DNA of 12,180 nucleotides from the NCBI GenBank assembly GCA_016874895.1, contig VGSX01000088.1:1-12180 (forward strand), given 5' to 3'. The notes under the pieces were generated by a model that did no database searches, was not told the origin of the DNA, and saw only the letters and a program-made list of their open reading frames with translations. Origin of the DNA: Deltaproteobacteria bacterium. GTDB taxonomy: Bacteria; Desulfobacterota; Desulfobaccia; Desulfobaccales; Desulfobaccaceae. Both the position numbers and the translations under genes were made by a program. The first letter of the stretch is position 1. Each line of letters begins with the position of its first letter. This document shows, piece after piece, positions 4,967-12,180 of this stretch.

Positions 4967-7642
4967 ATGCATGCTCCCGAGACGCAGCCGAGCCGACCCC
5001 AAGGCAGGTTGACCAGACTCAAGAACTGGTTTGTGAAAATATTCAGCGGACGGGATTATCATTACTATGGTTATCTTCCCAGCCGCCCCAGTTTTCTGTT
5101 GCGTCACACCCTGGATCGCGTTTTTGCCCGGGTCAATATCTCCCCCCGACATCTGGAGGAGTTGCGGCAATTGGGGGAAAAGGGCATCGTTGTCTATGCC
5201 CTGAAGTATCGCAGCCGCTTGGATTTCCTTTTTTTCAACCGCCGCTACCGGGCGGTGGGAGCCTCGCCGCCGGAATTCGCCTTTGACCTCAACCTCTGGG
5301 TCTGGCAACCCTTCTCCCATCTCATTCAGATAATTTCCGCTTCCATTAACTATTTCACCAAGAAGCGGCATTGGCCCAACCCTTATCAGGACGGCTATTT
5401 TCAATGGGTTCTGGAGCAACGCATCTCCGGTCTGCTCTTTCTCGTGGATCAGGTGGGCTTCCGGCAGCGCTTTTACCAGCCCAAAGAAGACCCCATCCGG
5501 CATCTCCTGGAAATCCAGCAGGAACAGTCTCTCCCCATATTTCTGGTACCCCAGATGGTCATGGAAAAAGACCCGATGCGGGAGGAAAAGGGCCTGTTGC
5601 AGCTCTTTTTTGGGGATAGTGAGAATCCGGGTCGTTTGCGGAAATTGGTCCTGTTTTTCTTTCGCGGCCGCAAGGCGGTGGTGGAGGTGGCTGAGCCCCT
5701 CAACCTCCAGGAAATACTGGCTGATCCAGAAAATGAAAAGTTTTTATTGGAGGAAGTGGCCCAGAATGTCCGCCGGGAATTGATTAACCGCATCGACCTC
5801 ACCCGGAAAGTGATCACCGGACCGGTGATTAAATCCATGGAAGAATTCATGGAATTAACCCTCACCGACCCGAACCTCACCAGTTTCATGGAGCACATGG
5901 CCGAGGTGGAAAACCAGAAAATCGCCAAGATCAAGAAAAAGGCGCAGAATTACTACTTGGAAATCGCCTCTGACTACAATGCCCTGCTCACCCATCTGGC
6001 CGACAAGACCCTCAAATGGGTCTGGCAGAATATCTTCGAGGGCATCTCCCTGGATGAGGCCGGGATTGAAAAAATACGTCGGGCCTCATTCCGGGGGACT
6101 CTCATCTACGTCCCCTGCCATAAGAGCCACATAGATTATTTAATTCTTAACTACATGATATATCAATGCAATCTTAATCCTCCCCGGGTTGCTGCCGGCA
6201 AGAATCTGGCCTTCTGGCCGGTGGGCAGCATTTTCCGCAAATTAGGGGCCTTCTATATCCGCCGGCGGTTTCATGGGGCCAAGCTTTATGCGGAAGTATT
6301 CGCCACGTATCTGAAAACCCTCATCAAGGAGGGTTTTAATATCGAATTTTTCATTGAGGGTGGCCGCAGCCGCACCGGCAAGCTGGTGCTGCCGCAGTTG
6401 GGTCTGCTCAATATGATCTTACGGGCCTACCAGGAAGGCGTGACCCGGGACCTGATCTTCATACCTTCTTTCATCGGCTATGACCAGGTTATGGAGGAGA
6501 AGGCCTATCTCACGGAGCTAAAAGGGACCCAGAAAAAGGCCGAGTCCCTGCGCCAGCTGTTTCATATCCGCAAGTTGCTCAAGAAACGCTACGGCCGGGT
6601 TTATCTGCGTTTCAGCGACCCCATCTATTTTTCGGAATATCTCCAGCGGCATCACCTGGACGGCCACCAGTTGTCAGAAGAACAACGACGGGGCGTCGCC
6701 CGGGACCTGGCCTTTGAGATAATTCAAAATATCAACGCGGTCTCGGTGGTGACCCCCTTTTCCCTGGTCTGCGCGGCGCTCTTGACCTATCCCCGGAAAG
6801 GCGTTTACCGGCGGGAATTATTGGCAATCATCAATGTGTTTTTCGACTTCCTGGCGGCGCAGCAGGCGCAACTGGCCGAAACCCTGACCCATCTGCCCGA
6901 GGCCGTGGAAGAAGCCCTGGCCCTGTGCGAGGTCCGCAAGCTCATCAGCCCCATCGAAAAGGAAGAGGAACTGGCCGATGAACTGGGCCTGGGAGCCTAC
7001 AGCATTGATGAGGGCAAGCGGTTAATCCTGGAATACTATAAAGATAACATTATTCATTTTTTTATCCCCGCCTCCCTGGTGGCCATGTCTATCCTGGTCA
7101 CCCAAGGGGTGGAGTTCAGGGGGGAGCAGGTCCTGGCCGACTATCGTTTCCTCAAGGATCTGTTCAAGTATGAATTCATTTACGATGATCTGGGGTCGGA
7201 GGCCAATGTCACCCGGATGCTGCATTATTTCAGCGAGCGGGGGGTAATCGGCGTTATCAGCCGGGATGCCGACACCTATCTGTTATCGGCCTCGGGGCTG
7301 AAGGAATTGTCGTATTTTGCCAATCTGCTGCACAATTATCTGGAATCCTACTGGATAACCTTCCGGTCCATCAAATATCTCAAGAAACGCCCCCGGAATG
7401 AGCGGGATTTCCTGAAACGCATTCAATCCATCGGCACGAAACTCCATAAGGTGGGCGAAGTGGAGCGGGCCGAGGCCCTGTCCGACGCCAATTTCCGCAA
7501 CGCCCTGAAACTGTTCGGCGAAAAAGGCGTTATCCTAAAGAAAGCCAAAGAAGGCAAGCACCCCACCACCTTCAGCCGGCCGGAAGATGAAGATGCCCGG
7601 GAATTCTACGGGCAGCAACTGGCCCGCTTCCTGCGGCGATGA
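4967..7642 (+). CDS. plsB: Glycerol-3-phosphate 1-O-acyltransferase, PlsB type
   Basis: PlsB acylates the sn-1 position of glycerol 3-phosphate, the first step of phospholipid synthesis, at the inner membrane. The 891-residue product is somewhat longer than the E. coli enzyme (807). The catalytic domain (about 370-560) shows all four blocks: VPCHKSHIDYLILNY with the HX4D pair His385/Asp390; GAFYIRR (427-433); FFIEGGRSRTGK, which binds substrate phosphate (461-472); and IFIPSFIGY (497-505). A long helical C-terminal part follows. Residues about 70-250 look like a second, degenerate acyltransferase fold. An ATG at 4958 is in frame, but AAGGA (4954-4958) overlaps it and lies 8 bases before the ATG at 4967, which I prefer. 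The gene is preceded by a strong promoter and bracketed by inverted 19-base repeats. Confidence 0.95.
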   Translation: MHAPETQPSRPQGRLTRLKNWFVKIFSGRDYHYYGYLPSRPSFLLRHTLDRVFARVNISPRHLEELRQLGEKGIVVYALKYRSRLDFLFFNRRYRAVGASPPEFAFDLNLWVWQPFSHLIQIISASINYFTKKRHWPNPYQDGYFQWVLEQRISGLLFLVDQVGFRQRFYQPKEDPIRHLLEIQQEQSLPIFLVPQMVMEKDPMREEKGLLQLFFGDSENPGRLRKLVLFFFRGRKAVVEVAEPLNLQEILADPENEKFLLEEVAQNVRRELINRIDLTRKVITGPVIKSMEEFMELTLTDPNLTSFMEHMAEVENQKIAKIKKKAQNYYLEIASDYNALLTHLADKTLKWVWQNIFEGISLDEAGIEKIRRASFRGTLIYVPCHKSHIDYLILNYMIYQCNLNPPRVAAGKNLAFWPVGSIFRKLGAFYIRRRFHGAKLYAEVFATYLKTLIKEGFNIEFFIEGGRSRTGKLVLPQLGLLNMILRAYQEGVTRDLIFIPSFIGYDQVMEEKAYLTELKGTQKKAESLRQLFHIRKLLKKRYGRVYLRFSDPIYFSEYLQRHHLDGHQLSEEQRRGVARDLAFEIIQNINAVSVVTPFSLVCAALLTYPRKGVYRRELLAIINVFFDFLAAQQAQLAETLTHLPEAVEEALALCEVRKLISPIEKEEELADELGLGAYSIDEGKRLILEYYKDNIIHFFIPASLVAMSILVTQGVEFRGEQVLADYRFLKDLFKYEFIYDDLGSEANVTRMLHYFSERGVIGVISRDADTYLLSASGLKELSYFANLLHNYLESYWITFRSIKYLKKRPRNERDFLKRIQSIGTKLHKVGEVERAEALSDANFRNALKLFGEKGVILKKAKEGKHPTTFSRPEDEDAREFYGQQLARFLRR

Positions 7643-7700
7643 CGGCGGCGGTGTCTGCTCCGAAGTTTAACTTACTAATAATTCATCATTGATCCACTCG

Positions 7701-7731
7701 CCCCTTAAGGGGAGAGGGTCAAGGTGAGGGG
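7701..7731 (-). repeat. Dispersed palindromic repeat, copy 3, downstream of plsB
   Basis: The perfect palindrome CCCCTTAAGGGG (7701-7712) is joined to AGAGGGTCAAGGTGAGGGG (7713-7731). The latter is the exact reverse complement of copy 2. The layout, an arm plus a GC palindrome, matches copy 1 in the opposite orientation. It sits in the 158-base gap after plsB. There is no T-run, so it is not a standard terminator, though the hairpin could protect a 3' end. Nothing else was recognised in that gap. Confidence 0.78.
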
Positions 7732-7800
7732 TGAAGAAAATTCTTTGCGAGTTCAACAATCCTGCCGGAAAAAAACTTTCCTCCGGCCATTCGGAACCCG

Positions 7801-8847
7801 GTGAAGAATCCGTTTGAATACATCGATGCGCCGGCGCTGGCCCGCCATTTGGAAATAAGCCTGGAAGAACGGTTGGGACGCCGTACCTGGAAGGGCCGCA
7901 CCCGGACAGGGGAGGCCGTAGCAGTGAAGACCGGGGCCACGGCCCAAGTAATAAATTTCCTGGATAATCTCAGAAGCCTGCACCCTCCTTTCGCTTATCC
8001 CCGGATCATTACGGCCGAGGCCGGGTTTTATCTGGTGTACGCCTTTATTCCCGGCATCGTCCTCAGTGACGGGGACTTTGAGTCGGCCGAGGCCCTGGCC
8101 GCAGCCTTTGAGTTGAGCGGGCGCCTGACGGCCCTCTGCCGCAGCCTCAAACTGGCACCGATGTTTCAGGGTCTGCAGGGCAATACGGCCGTCGGAGGAA
8201 CCACCCCGGGAGCAGCGGCCCGCCGTTTAGCCGCATTGGGTTCAGGCCTGGATTACCAACTGGACGGCCTGGCCATCCGCCGCCAGGAGGCTGCCCAGAG
8301 TTATGCCTGGGCCCAGCAACTCGTCTCTGACTGCACCGCCCGCTGGCCCCGGGATGATGCCTTGCCCACGGCTTTTTGGTCCAGACTGTCCCAGCGGGTG
8401 GAGGTCGTGACCTCCATTCATCTGGCCCCCCAGGGTTCCAATCTGGCCCATACCGGTTTTACCCCGGAGCACCTGCTGGTGGACGCCGGGGACCGGTGGG
8501 GCATCGTGAGCTGGCAGGTAGCGCCCCGACCCTACAATTATATGCGATACCGTTACCTGGCCTGGTGCCTGGTGCACAGCCAGCGGGGGGATATCACCCG
8601 ACGCTACGACGCGCTGCTGCAATCCATGCCGGTCATTAACTATTCTGGCGCCAATGCCCTCACCTGGGTGCTCTGCCTGGTGGAAACCTGGGTGGAAGCC
8701 TTTTCGGCTTTAGATTTTCGGGCCGAAAAGCTGCAGGCGCTCTCGACCTTCTTTGAAGAGGCCATGGTGGTGACGGACCCCCATCAGCCTAAGGCGGCCC
8801 GCCCCACCGATACTGGCAGGAAGGATTCTGGATCTGACATTAATTGA
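7801..8847 (+). CDS. APH/choline-kinase-fold protein lacking catalytic residues (predicted pseudokinase)
   Basis: This 348-residue soluble protein resembles the aminoglycoside phosphotransferase fold. The N-lobe has EAVAVKTG, with Lys43 in the usual ATP-lysine place, then a hinge-like YLVYAFIPG (77-85). The C-lobe has LAHTGFTPEHLLVD (215-228) and WGIVSWQ (233-239), which line up with the family's 'HxDxxPxN(I/L)LVD' loop and 'G(I/V)IDW' motif. The catalytic Asp is Gly219, the metal-binding Asn is His224 and the second metal Asp is Ser237, so phosphotransfer is unlikely. The last 20 residues look disordered. GTG 7801 is the only plausible early start; a stop lies 23 codons upstream and the ribosome site is poor. 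The stop overlaps folC by four bases. Fold assignment is from motif reading; the ligand or partner is unknown. Confidence 0.6.
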   Translation: MKNPFEYIDAPALARHLEISLEERLGRRTWKGRTRTGEAVAVKTGATAQVINFLDNLRSLHPPFAYPRIITAEAGFYLVYAFIPGIVLSDGDFESAEALAAAFELSGRLTALCRSLKLAPMFQGLQGNTAVGGTTPGAAARRLAALGSGLDYQLDGLAIRRQEAAQSYAWAQQLVSDCTARWPRDDALPTAFWSRLSQRVEVVTSIHLAPQGSNLAHTGFTPEHLLVDAGDRWGIVSWQVAPRPYNYMRYRYLAWCLVHSQRGDITRRYDALLQSMPVINYSGANALTWVLCLVETWVEAFSALDFRAEKLQALSTFFEEAMVVTDPHQPKAARPTDTGRKDSGSDIN

Positions 8848-10172
8848 GCATCATAGAGACTATGGAACCATCGAACCACACCATTAAAACTCCTTCGGGG
8901 GATTTTCCGAACCTGGCCGAGGCCCTGGACTGGGTCTATGCCCTGCAGAAATTCGGGATTAAGTTCGGCCTTTCATCCACCGCCCGGCTGCTGGCCGGGC
9001 TCCACAACCCGCAGCAGCACTGCCGTTATCTGCATATTGCCGGGACCAACGGCAAGGGTTCGGTGGCGGCCATGCTGTCGGCCATCCTGACCCAGGCCGG
9101 GTATGAGGTGGGCTTCTACAGCTCCCCTCACCTGATAAACTTCCATGAGCGATTCCGGCTGAAGGACCGGGATATCCAGGACGCCGACGTCCTGAGCCTG
9201 ATCAATCAGGTGAAGGCAGTGGTGGACGTTCATGAGCTGCCTACCTTCTTTGAATTTGTCACGGCCATGGCCCTGCTCTACTTTGCCCAGAAAAAGGCCG
9301 ATCCCGTTATCCTGGAGACCGGCATGGGGGGCAGGTTGGACGCCACCAACATCGTCCAGCCGCTATTGACCATCATTACCAATATCGCCTTGGACCACCG
9401 GGAGTTTCTGGGTAACAATCTGCAGGCCATCGCGGCTGAAAAGGCGGGGATCATCAAGCCGAAGACCCCGGTGATCACCTATGTGCGGCAGCATACCGCC
9501 CGCATTCCCCTTCAGGCTGCGGCCGAGGCCATGCACGCCCCCCTTTATTGGGGCGGCAAGGCTTTCAGGTCCCGGGGCCTGGGTAACGGTAGATTCCGCT
9601 ATGATGGCATTAGAGGGAATTTCAGCCAGCTCCAGACCAACCTCATCGGCCGGCACCAATACCGCAATGCCGCGGTGGCCCTGGCCGCGGTGGAACTCCT
9701 GCAGGAGCGGGGTTTTGCCATACCCGAAGCGGCCATCCGGCAGGGTTTGACAGGGGTAAGGTGGCCGGGACGCCTGGAAGAGGTTTCCTCCCGCCCCCGC
9801 CTGATCCTGGACGGGGCGCACAACCCCGCGGCCGCGGCGATTTTAGCCAAGGCCCTGGACCGAGACCTGTCCTATGATCGTTTGATCCTGGTCCTGGGCG
9901 TCATGGCCGACAAGGATATTACCGGCATCCTGAACCGGCTGGTCCCCCGGGCCGATGTTGTTATTTTTTCCCGCCCCCGCTATGACCGGGCGGCCGGTCC
10001 CGAGATCTTGGAGTCCCTGGCTAAAAACGGCCCCCAGGAGACCTACGTCATTCCTGATCTGGCCGCAGCCCTGGCCAAAGCCCAGAGTGTGGCCGCAGAC
10101 AACGATCTCATCGTGGTCACCGGCTCTCTCTTCACGGTGGGCGAAGCCAGGGAGCACCTGGGGTTGAGCTAA
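8844..10172 (+). CDS. folC: Bifunctional dihydrofolate synthase/folylpolyglutamate synthase
   Basis: FolC joins glutamate to dihydropteroate and then extends the glutamate tail of folates, using ATP, in the cytoplasm. The 442-residue length is normal. Visible motifs are HIAGTNGKGSVAAML (ATP P-loop, Lys71), SSPHLINFHERFRL, ETGMGGRLDATN (158-169), ALDHREFLG with His185, AEKAGIIK with Lys200 at the carbamylated position known in E. coli, and WPGRLEE plus LILDGAHNP (Asp323, His326) in the C-terminal domain. The predicted start is a TTG that overlaps the upstream stop (TTGA). ATG 8862, six codons in, is an alternative; neither has a strong ribosome site, so translational coupling to the upstream gene is plausible. 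The neighbouring pseudokinase gene is co-transcribed by arrangement. Confidence 0.95.
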   Translation: MSIIETMEPSNHTIKTPSGDFPNLAEALDWVYALQKFGIKFGLSSTARLLAGLHNPQQHCRYLHIAGTNGKGSVAAMLSAILTQAGYEVGFYSSPHLINFHERFRLKDRDIQDADVLSLINQVKAVVDVHELPTFFEFVTAMALLYFAQKKADPVILETGMGGRLDATNIVQPLLTIITNIALDHREFLGNNLQAIAAEKAGIIKPKTPVITYVRQHTARIPLQAAAEAMHAPLYWGGKAFRSRGLGNGRFRYDGIRGNFSQLQTNLIGRHQYRNAAVALAAVELLQERGFAIPEAAIRQGLTGVRWPGRLEEVSSRPRLILDGAHNPAAAAILAKALDRDLSYDRLILVLGVMADKDITGILNRLVPRADVVIFSRPRYDRAAGPEILESLAKNGPQETYVIPDLAAALAKAQSVAADNDLIVVTGSLFTVGEAREHLGLS

Positions 10173-10181
10173 CTGGATTTT

Positions 10182-10252
10182 CCCGGCAGGGCTGACATGG
10201 CCGCGCCCTGGTCCCGGCAGGGGTGAGAAATCGTCTTGACATTAGCCTGCCG
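10182..10252. promoter_or_regulatory. Tandem CCCGGCAGGG repeats with an inverted half-site upstream of glyQ
   Basis: CCCGGCAGGG occurs at 10182-10191 and again at 10213-10222. The complementary heptamer CCTGCCG lies at 10246-10252, within the spacer of the glyQ promoter. Either copy of CGGCAGG could pair with it in RNA reading through from folC; the 7-bp stem from the second copy would enclose the -35 box. This could be a weak terminator or attenuator for folC, or protein-binding sites for glyQ. No T-run follows. Confidence 0.3.
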
Positions 10253-10264
10253 AGATGTTAATTT
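10236..10264 (+). promoter_or_regulatory. Candidate sigma-70 promoter for glyQS
   Basis: A perfect TTGACA (10236-10241) is followed after 17 bases by TAATTT (10259-10264), a weak -10 matching three of six positions. GTTAAT at 10257-10262 is an alternative with a 15-base spacer. The expected start is near 10271, giving a leader of about 46 bases. No T-box leader is present; the leader is too short. Confidence 0.55.
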
Positions 10265-10316
10265 GCACGAATATTTAATATTTTAGCCAAGAAATGGCCT
10301 TAAAGGAGAAGCTGGC

Positions 10317-11192
10317 ATGCATTTCCAAGATGTGCTCATGACCCTGGAACGTTTCTGGGCCGACCGGGGCTGCATTATCCAGCAACCATACGATCTCGAA
10401 GTGGGGGCGGGCACCTTTAATCCCGCCACCATGTTGCGGGTTTTGGGCCCGGAACCCTGGAACGTGGCGTATGTGGAGCCTTCCCGGCGTCCCACCGACG
10501 GTCGCTACGGCGAGAATCCCAACCGTCTGCAGCATTATTATCAATATCAGGTGATATTGAAGCCGTCGCCCCTGGATATCCAGGAACAGTATCTGGACAG
10601 TCTGAAGGCCCTGGGTATCGACCCCCTGGCCCATGACATCCGTTTCGTGGAAGATGACTGGGAATCCCCCACCTTGGGGGCCTGGGGACTGGGATGGGAG
10701 GTGTGGCTGGACGGCATGGAAATCACCCAGTTCACCTATTTTCAGCAGGCCGGGGGCATTGATCTGCATCCCATCAGCGTGGAGCTGACCTACGGTCCCG
10801 AACGTATTGCCATGTATCTGCAGGGCATTGACAACGTCTATGACCTCATCTGGACCGGCAGCGTCACCTACGGCGATATCCACCACCGGGGTGAGGTGGA
10901 GTTTTCCACCTATAATTTCGAGCAGGCCGACGTGGGCATGCTCTTCAGTCTTTTCGAGCAGTATGAGAAAGAATCGCACCGGCTCATCGGGTTGGGACTG
11001 GTATTGCCGGCCTATGACTATTGCCTGAAATGCTCCCATACCTTTAACCTGTTGGATGCCCGGGGGGCCATCAGCGTGGCGGAACGCAGCCGTATCATCG
11101 GACGGGTGCGCCAGATGGCCCGCCTCTGCGCCGAGGGCTATCTGAAACAGCGGGAGTCCATGGGTTTTCCGCTGGTGCATCGGTCGACCTGA
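10317..11192 (+). CDS. glyQ: Glycyl-tRNA synthetase alpha subunit
   Basis: This is the class II catalytic subunit that, with GlyS, charges tRNA-Gly with glycine. The 291-residue protein shows the highly conserved family sequence: FQDVLMTLERFWADRGCIIQ, PYDLEVGAGTFNPATMLR, the motif 2 region EPSRRPTDGRYGENPNRLQH, FVEDDWESPTLGAWGLGWEV and EITQFTYFQQAGG, then ELTYGPERIAMYLQ. The start is secure: AAAGGAG ends 8 bases before the ATG. It has its own promoter and is followed after 79 bases by glyS. Confidence 0.98.
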   Translation: MHFQDVLMTLERFWADRGCIIQQPYDLEVGAGTFNPATMLRVLGPEPWNVAYVEPSRRPTDGRYGENPNRLQHYYQYQVILKPSPLDIQEQYLDSLKALGIDPLAHDIRFVEDDWESPTLGAWGLGWEVWLDGMEITQFTYFQQAGGIDLHPISVELTYGPERIAMYLQGIDNVYDLIWTGSVTYGDIHHRGEVEFSTYNFEQADVGMLFSLFEQYEKESHRLIGLGLVLPAYDYCLKCSHTFNLLDARGAISVAERSRIIGRVRQMARLCAEGYLKQRESMGFPLVHRST

Positions 11193-11271
11193 TGGGCTGA
11201 CCAGGATTGATCCCTTGAAGGGTTAAGGCACAATAATAATTGTACGTAATCAGCATAAGATAGAGGACACC

Positions 11272-12180
11272 ATGGCGGCTGATCTGTTGATTGAAATCGG
11301 GACTGAGGAAATTCCGGCCAGGTTTATCCCACCGGTATTGGAAGAAATGCAGGTCTCGTTCCGGCATCGTCTGGAACAAGAGCGCATCGACGTAGGGACC
11401 GTTAGAACCATGGGCACGCCGCGCCGGTTGGCCCTCTTGGCTTCCGGAGTGGCAGAACAGCAGGCCCAAACCACCGCGGAAATCATCGGGCCGCCCCAGG
11501 CCGTGGCCTTTGACGCGGACGGGGCTCCCACCAAGGCGGCTTTAGGCTTTGCCCGCACCCAGGGGGTGGAGGTCAAGGATCTCATCGTGGTTAACACGGA
11601 TAGAGGCCCTTATCTGGCCGTAAAAAAGCAAACCGGCGGCCTGCTTACCAAAGACCGCCTGCAGGAATTTCTGCCGGAGTGGATTTTAAGTCTCTCGTTT
11701 CCTAAATCCATGCGCTGGGGCTCCTTGACCATTACCTTCGCCCGCCCCATCCACTGGATCGTGGCCTTGTACGGCCAGGAGGTCATACCCTTTACGGTGG
11801 GCGACATCACCAGCGGCCAGGTCAGTTATGGCCATCGCTTTCAGGCGCCCCAGGCCATAAACCTGGGTTCGGCCTCGGCCAGTGACTACCTCAATGCCCT
11901 GGGCCAGGCGCACGTGTTGGTGGACCCCGCCGAACGCCGGGCTGTCCTGGTTGACCAATTGGCACAGGCGGCCCAATCGGTGCAGGGCCAGCTCGTGCCC
12001 AACCCGGAACTTGTCCAGGAAAACACCTTTCTGGTGGAATCCCCCAACCTCACTCTGGGAAATTTTGAGGAAAAATTCCTGCAGTTGCCCGACGAGGTGC
12101 TCATTACCTCCATGCGGGAGCACCAGAGATATTTTTCTTTAAGGAACTCCTCCGGCAAACTGCTGCCGCATTTCATTGCG
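11272..12180 (+). CDS. glyS: Glycyl-tRNA synthetase beta subunit, N-terminal part (cut by the window)
   Basis: The frame stays open from the ATG at 11272 to the last base, covering 303 codons of a protein usually near 690 residues. GlyS is the tRNA-recognising partner of GlyQ. The start AADLLIEIGTEEIPARFIPP is diagnostic. Further family segments are TMGTPRRLALL, IIGPPQAVAFDADGAPTKAA, FPKSMRWG, FARPIHWIVALYG, GHRF and LPDEVLITSMREHQRYF. The ribosome site GAGGA (11263-11267) is 4 bases before the ATG. The 79-base gap after glyQ holds two small inverted repeats, CCCTTGAAGGG and ACAATAATAATTGT, but no convincing terminator, so the pair is probably one operon. Confidence 0.97.
   Translation, partial: MAADLLIEIGTEEIPARFIPPVLEEMQVSFRHRLEQERIDVGTVRTMGTPRRLALLASGVAEQQAQTTAEIIGPPQAVAFDADGAPTKAALGFARTQGVEVKDLIVVNTDRGPYLAVKKQTGGLLTKDRLQEFLPEWILSLSFPKSMRWGSLTITFARPIHWIVALYGQEVIPFTVGDITSGQVSYGHRFQAPQAINLGSASASDYLNALGQAHVLVDPAERRAVLVDQLAQAAQSVQGQLVPNPELVQENTFLVESPNLTLGNFEEKFLQLPDEVLITSMREHQRYFSLRNSSGKLLPHFIA

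Noticed and set aside
4780..5022. 80-codon minus-strand frame overlapping the plsB start
   Set aside because: It runs antisense over the plsB N-terminus and the repeat arm, and its composition is that of a shadow frame.
10265..10316. T-box or glycine riboswitch ahead of glyQ
   Set aside because: The leader is only about 46 bases and shows no T-box sequence or paired glycine aptamers.

Overview
The window reads as chromosomal DNA of a GC-rich Gram-negative bacterium, most likely a Desulfobacterota (former Deltaproteobacteria) lineage. That placement is inference. It rests on separate GlyQ and GlyS glycyl-tRNA synthetase subunits, a membrane glycerol-3-phosphate acyltransferase of the PlsB type, a small SpeH-type S-adenosylmethionine decarboxylase, a CHASE2 adenylate cyclase and dispersed GC-rich palindromic repeats. 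No RNA gene, CRISPR array or intact mobile element was seen.

Left part (1-4121). A decayed IS1634-family transposase relic (1-241, plus strand) abuts the 3' end of a minus-strand block. Read in transcription order, that block is: a speD-like decarboxylase (4121-3732); a TPR lipoprotein (3536-2934) and a 71-residue zinc-ribbon protein (2924-2709) transcribed from a good promoter at 3669-3642; and, after a 315-base gap holding a palindromic repeat, a CHASE2-transmembrane-class III adenylate cyclase (2393-246).

Middle (4122-4966). An 845-base gap separates the divergent speD and plsB. Its speD side is strikingly AT-rich. Its plsB side carries a near-consensus sigma-70 promoter, an operator-like palindrome just downstream of the expected transcription start, and one copy of the dispersed repeat.

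Right part (4967-12180, plus strand). plsB encodes a large acyltransferase in which the fold appears to be duplicated, with a degenerate N-terminal copy. It is followed by an exact inverted copy of the 19-base repeat found upstream of plsB, then by an APH-fold protein whose catalytic residues are all replaced (a predicted pseudokinase). That gene overlaps folC by four bases. A separate promoter then precedes glyQ and glyS; glyS runs off the window. The right side is mostly housekeeping: phospholipid synthesis, folate polyglutamylation and tRNA charging.

I found no clear new defence or mobile system. The items most worth a second look are the pseudokinase embedded between plsB and folC, the inverted repeats bracketing plsB with its promoter and operator, the duplicated acyltransferase fold in PlsB, and the lipoprotein/zinc-ribbon pair of unknown function.
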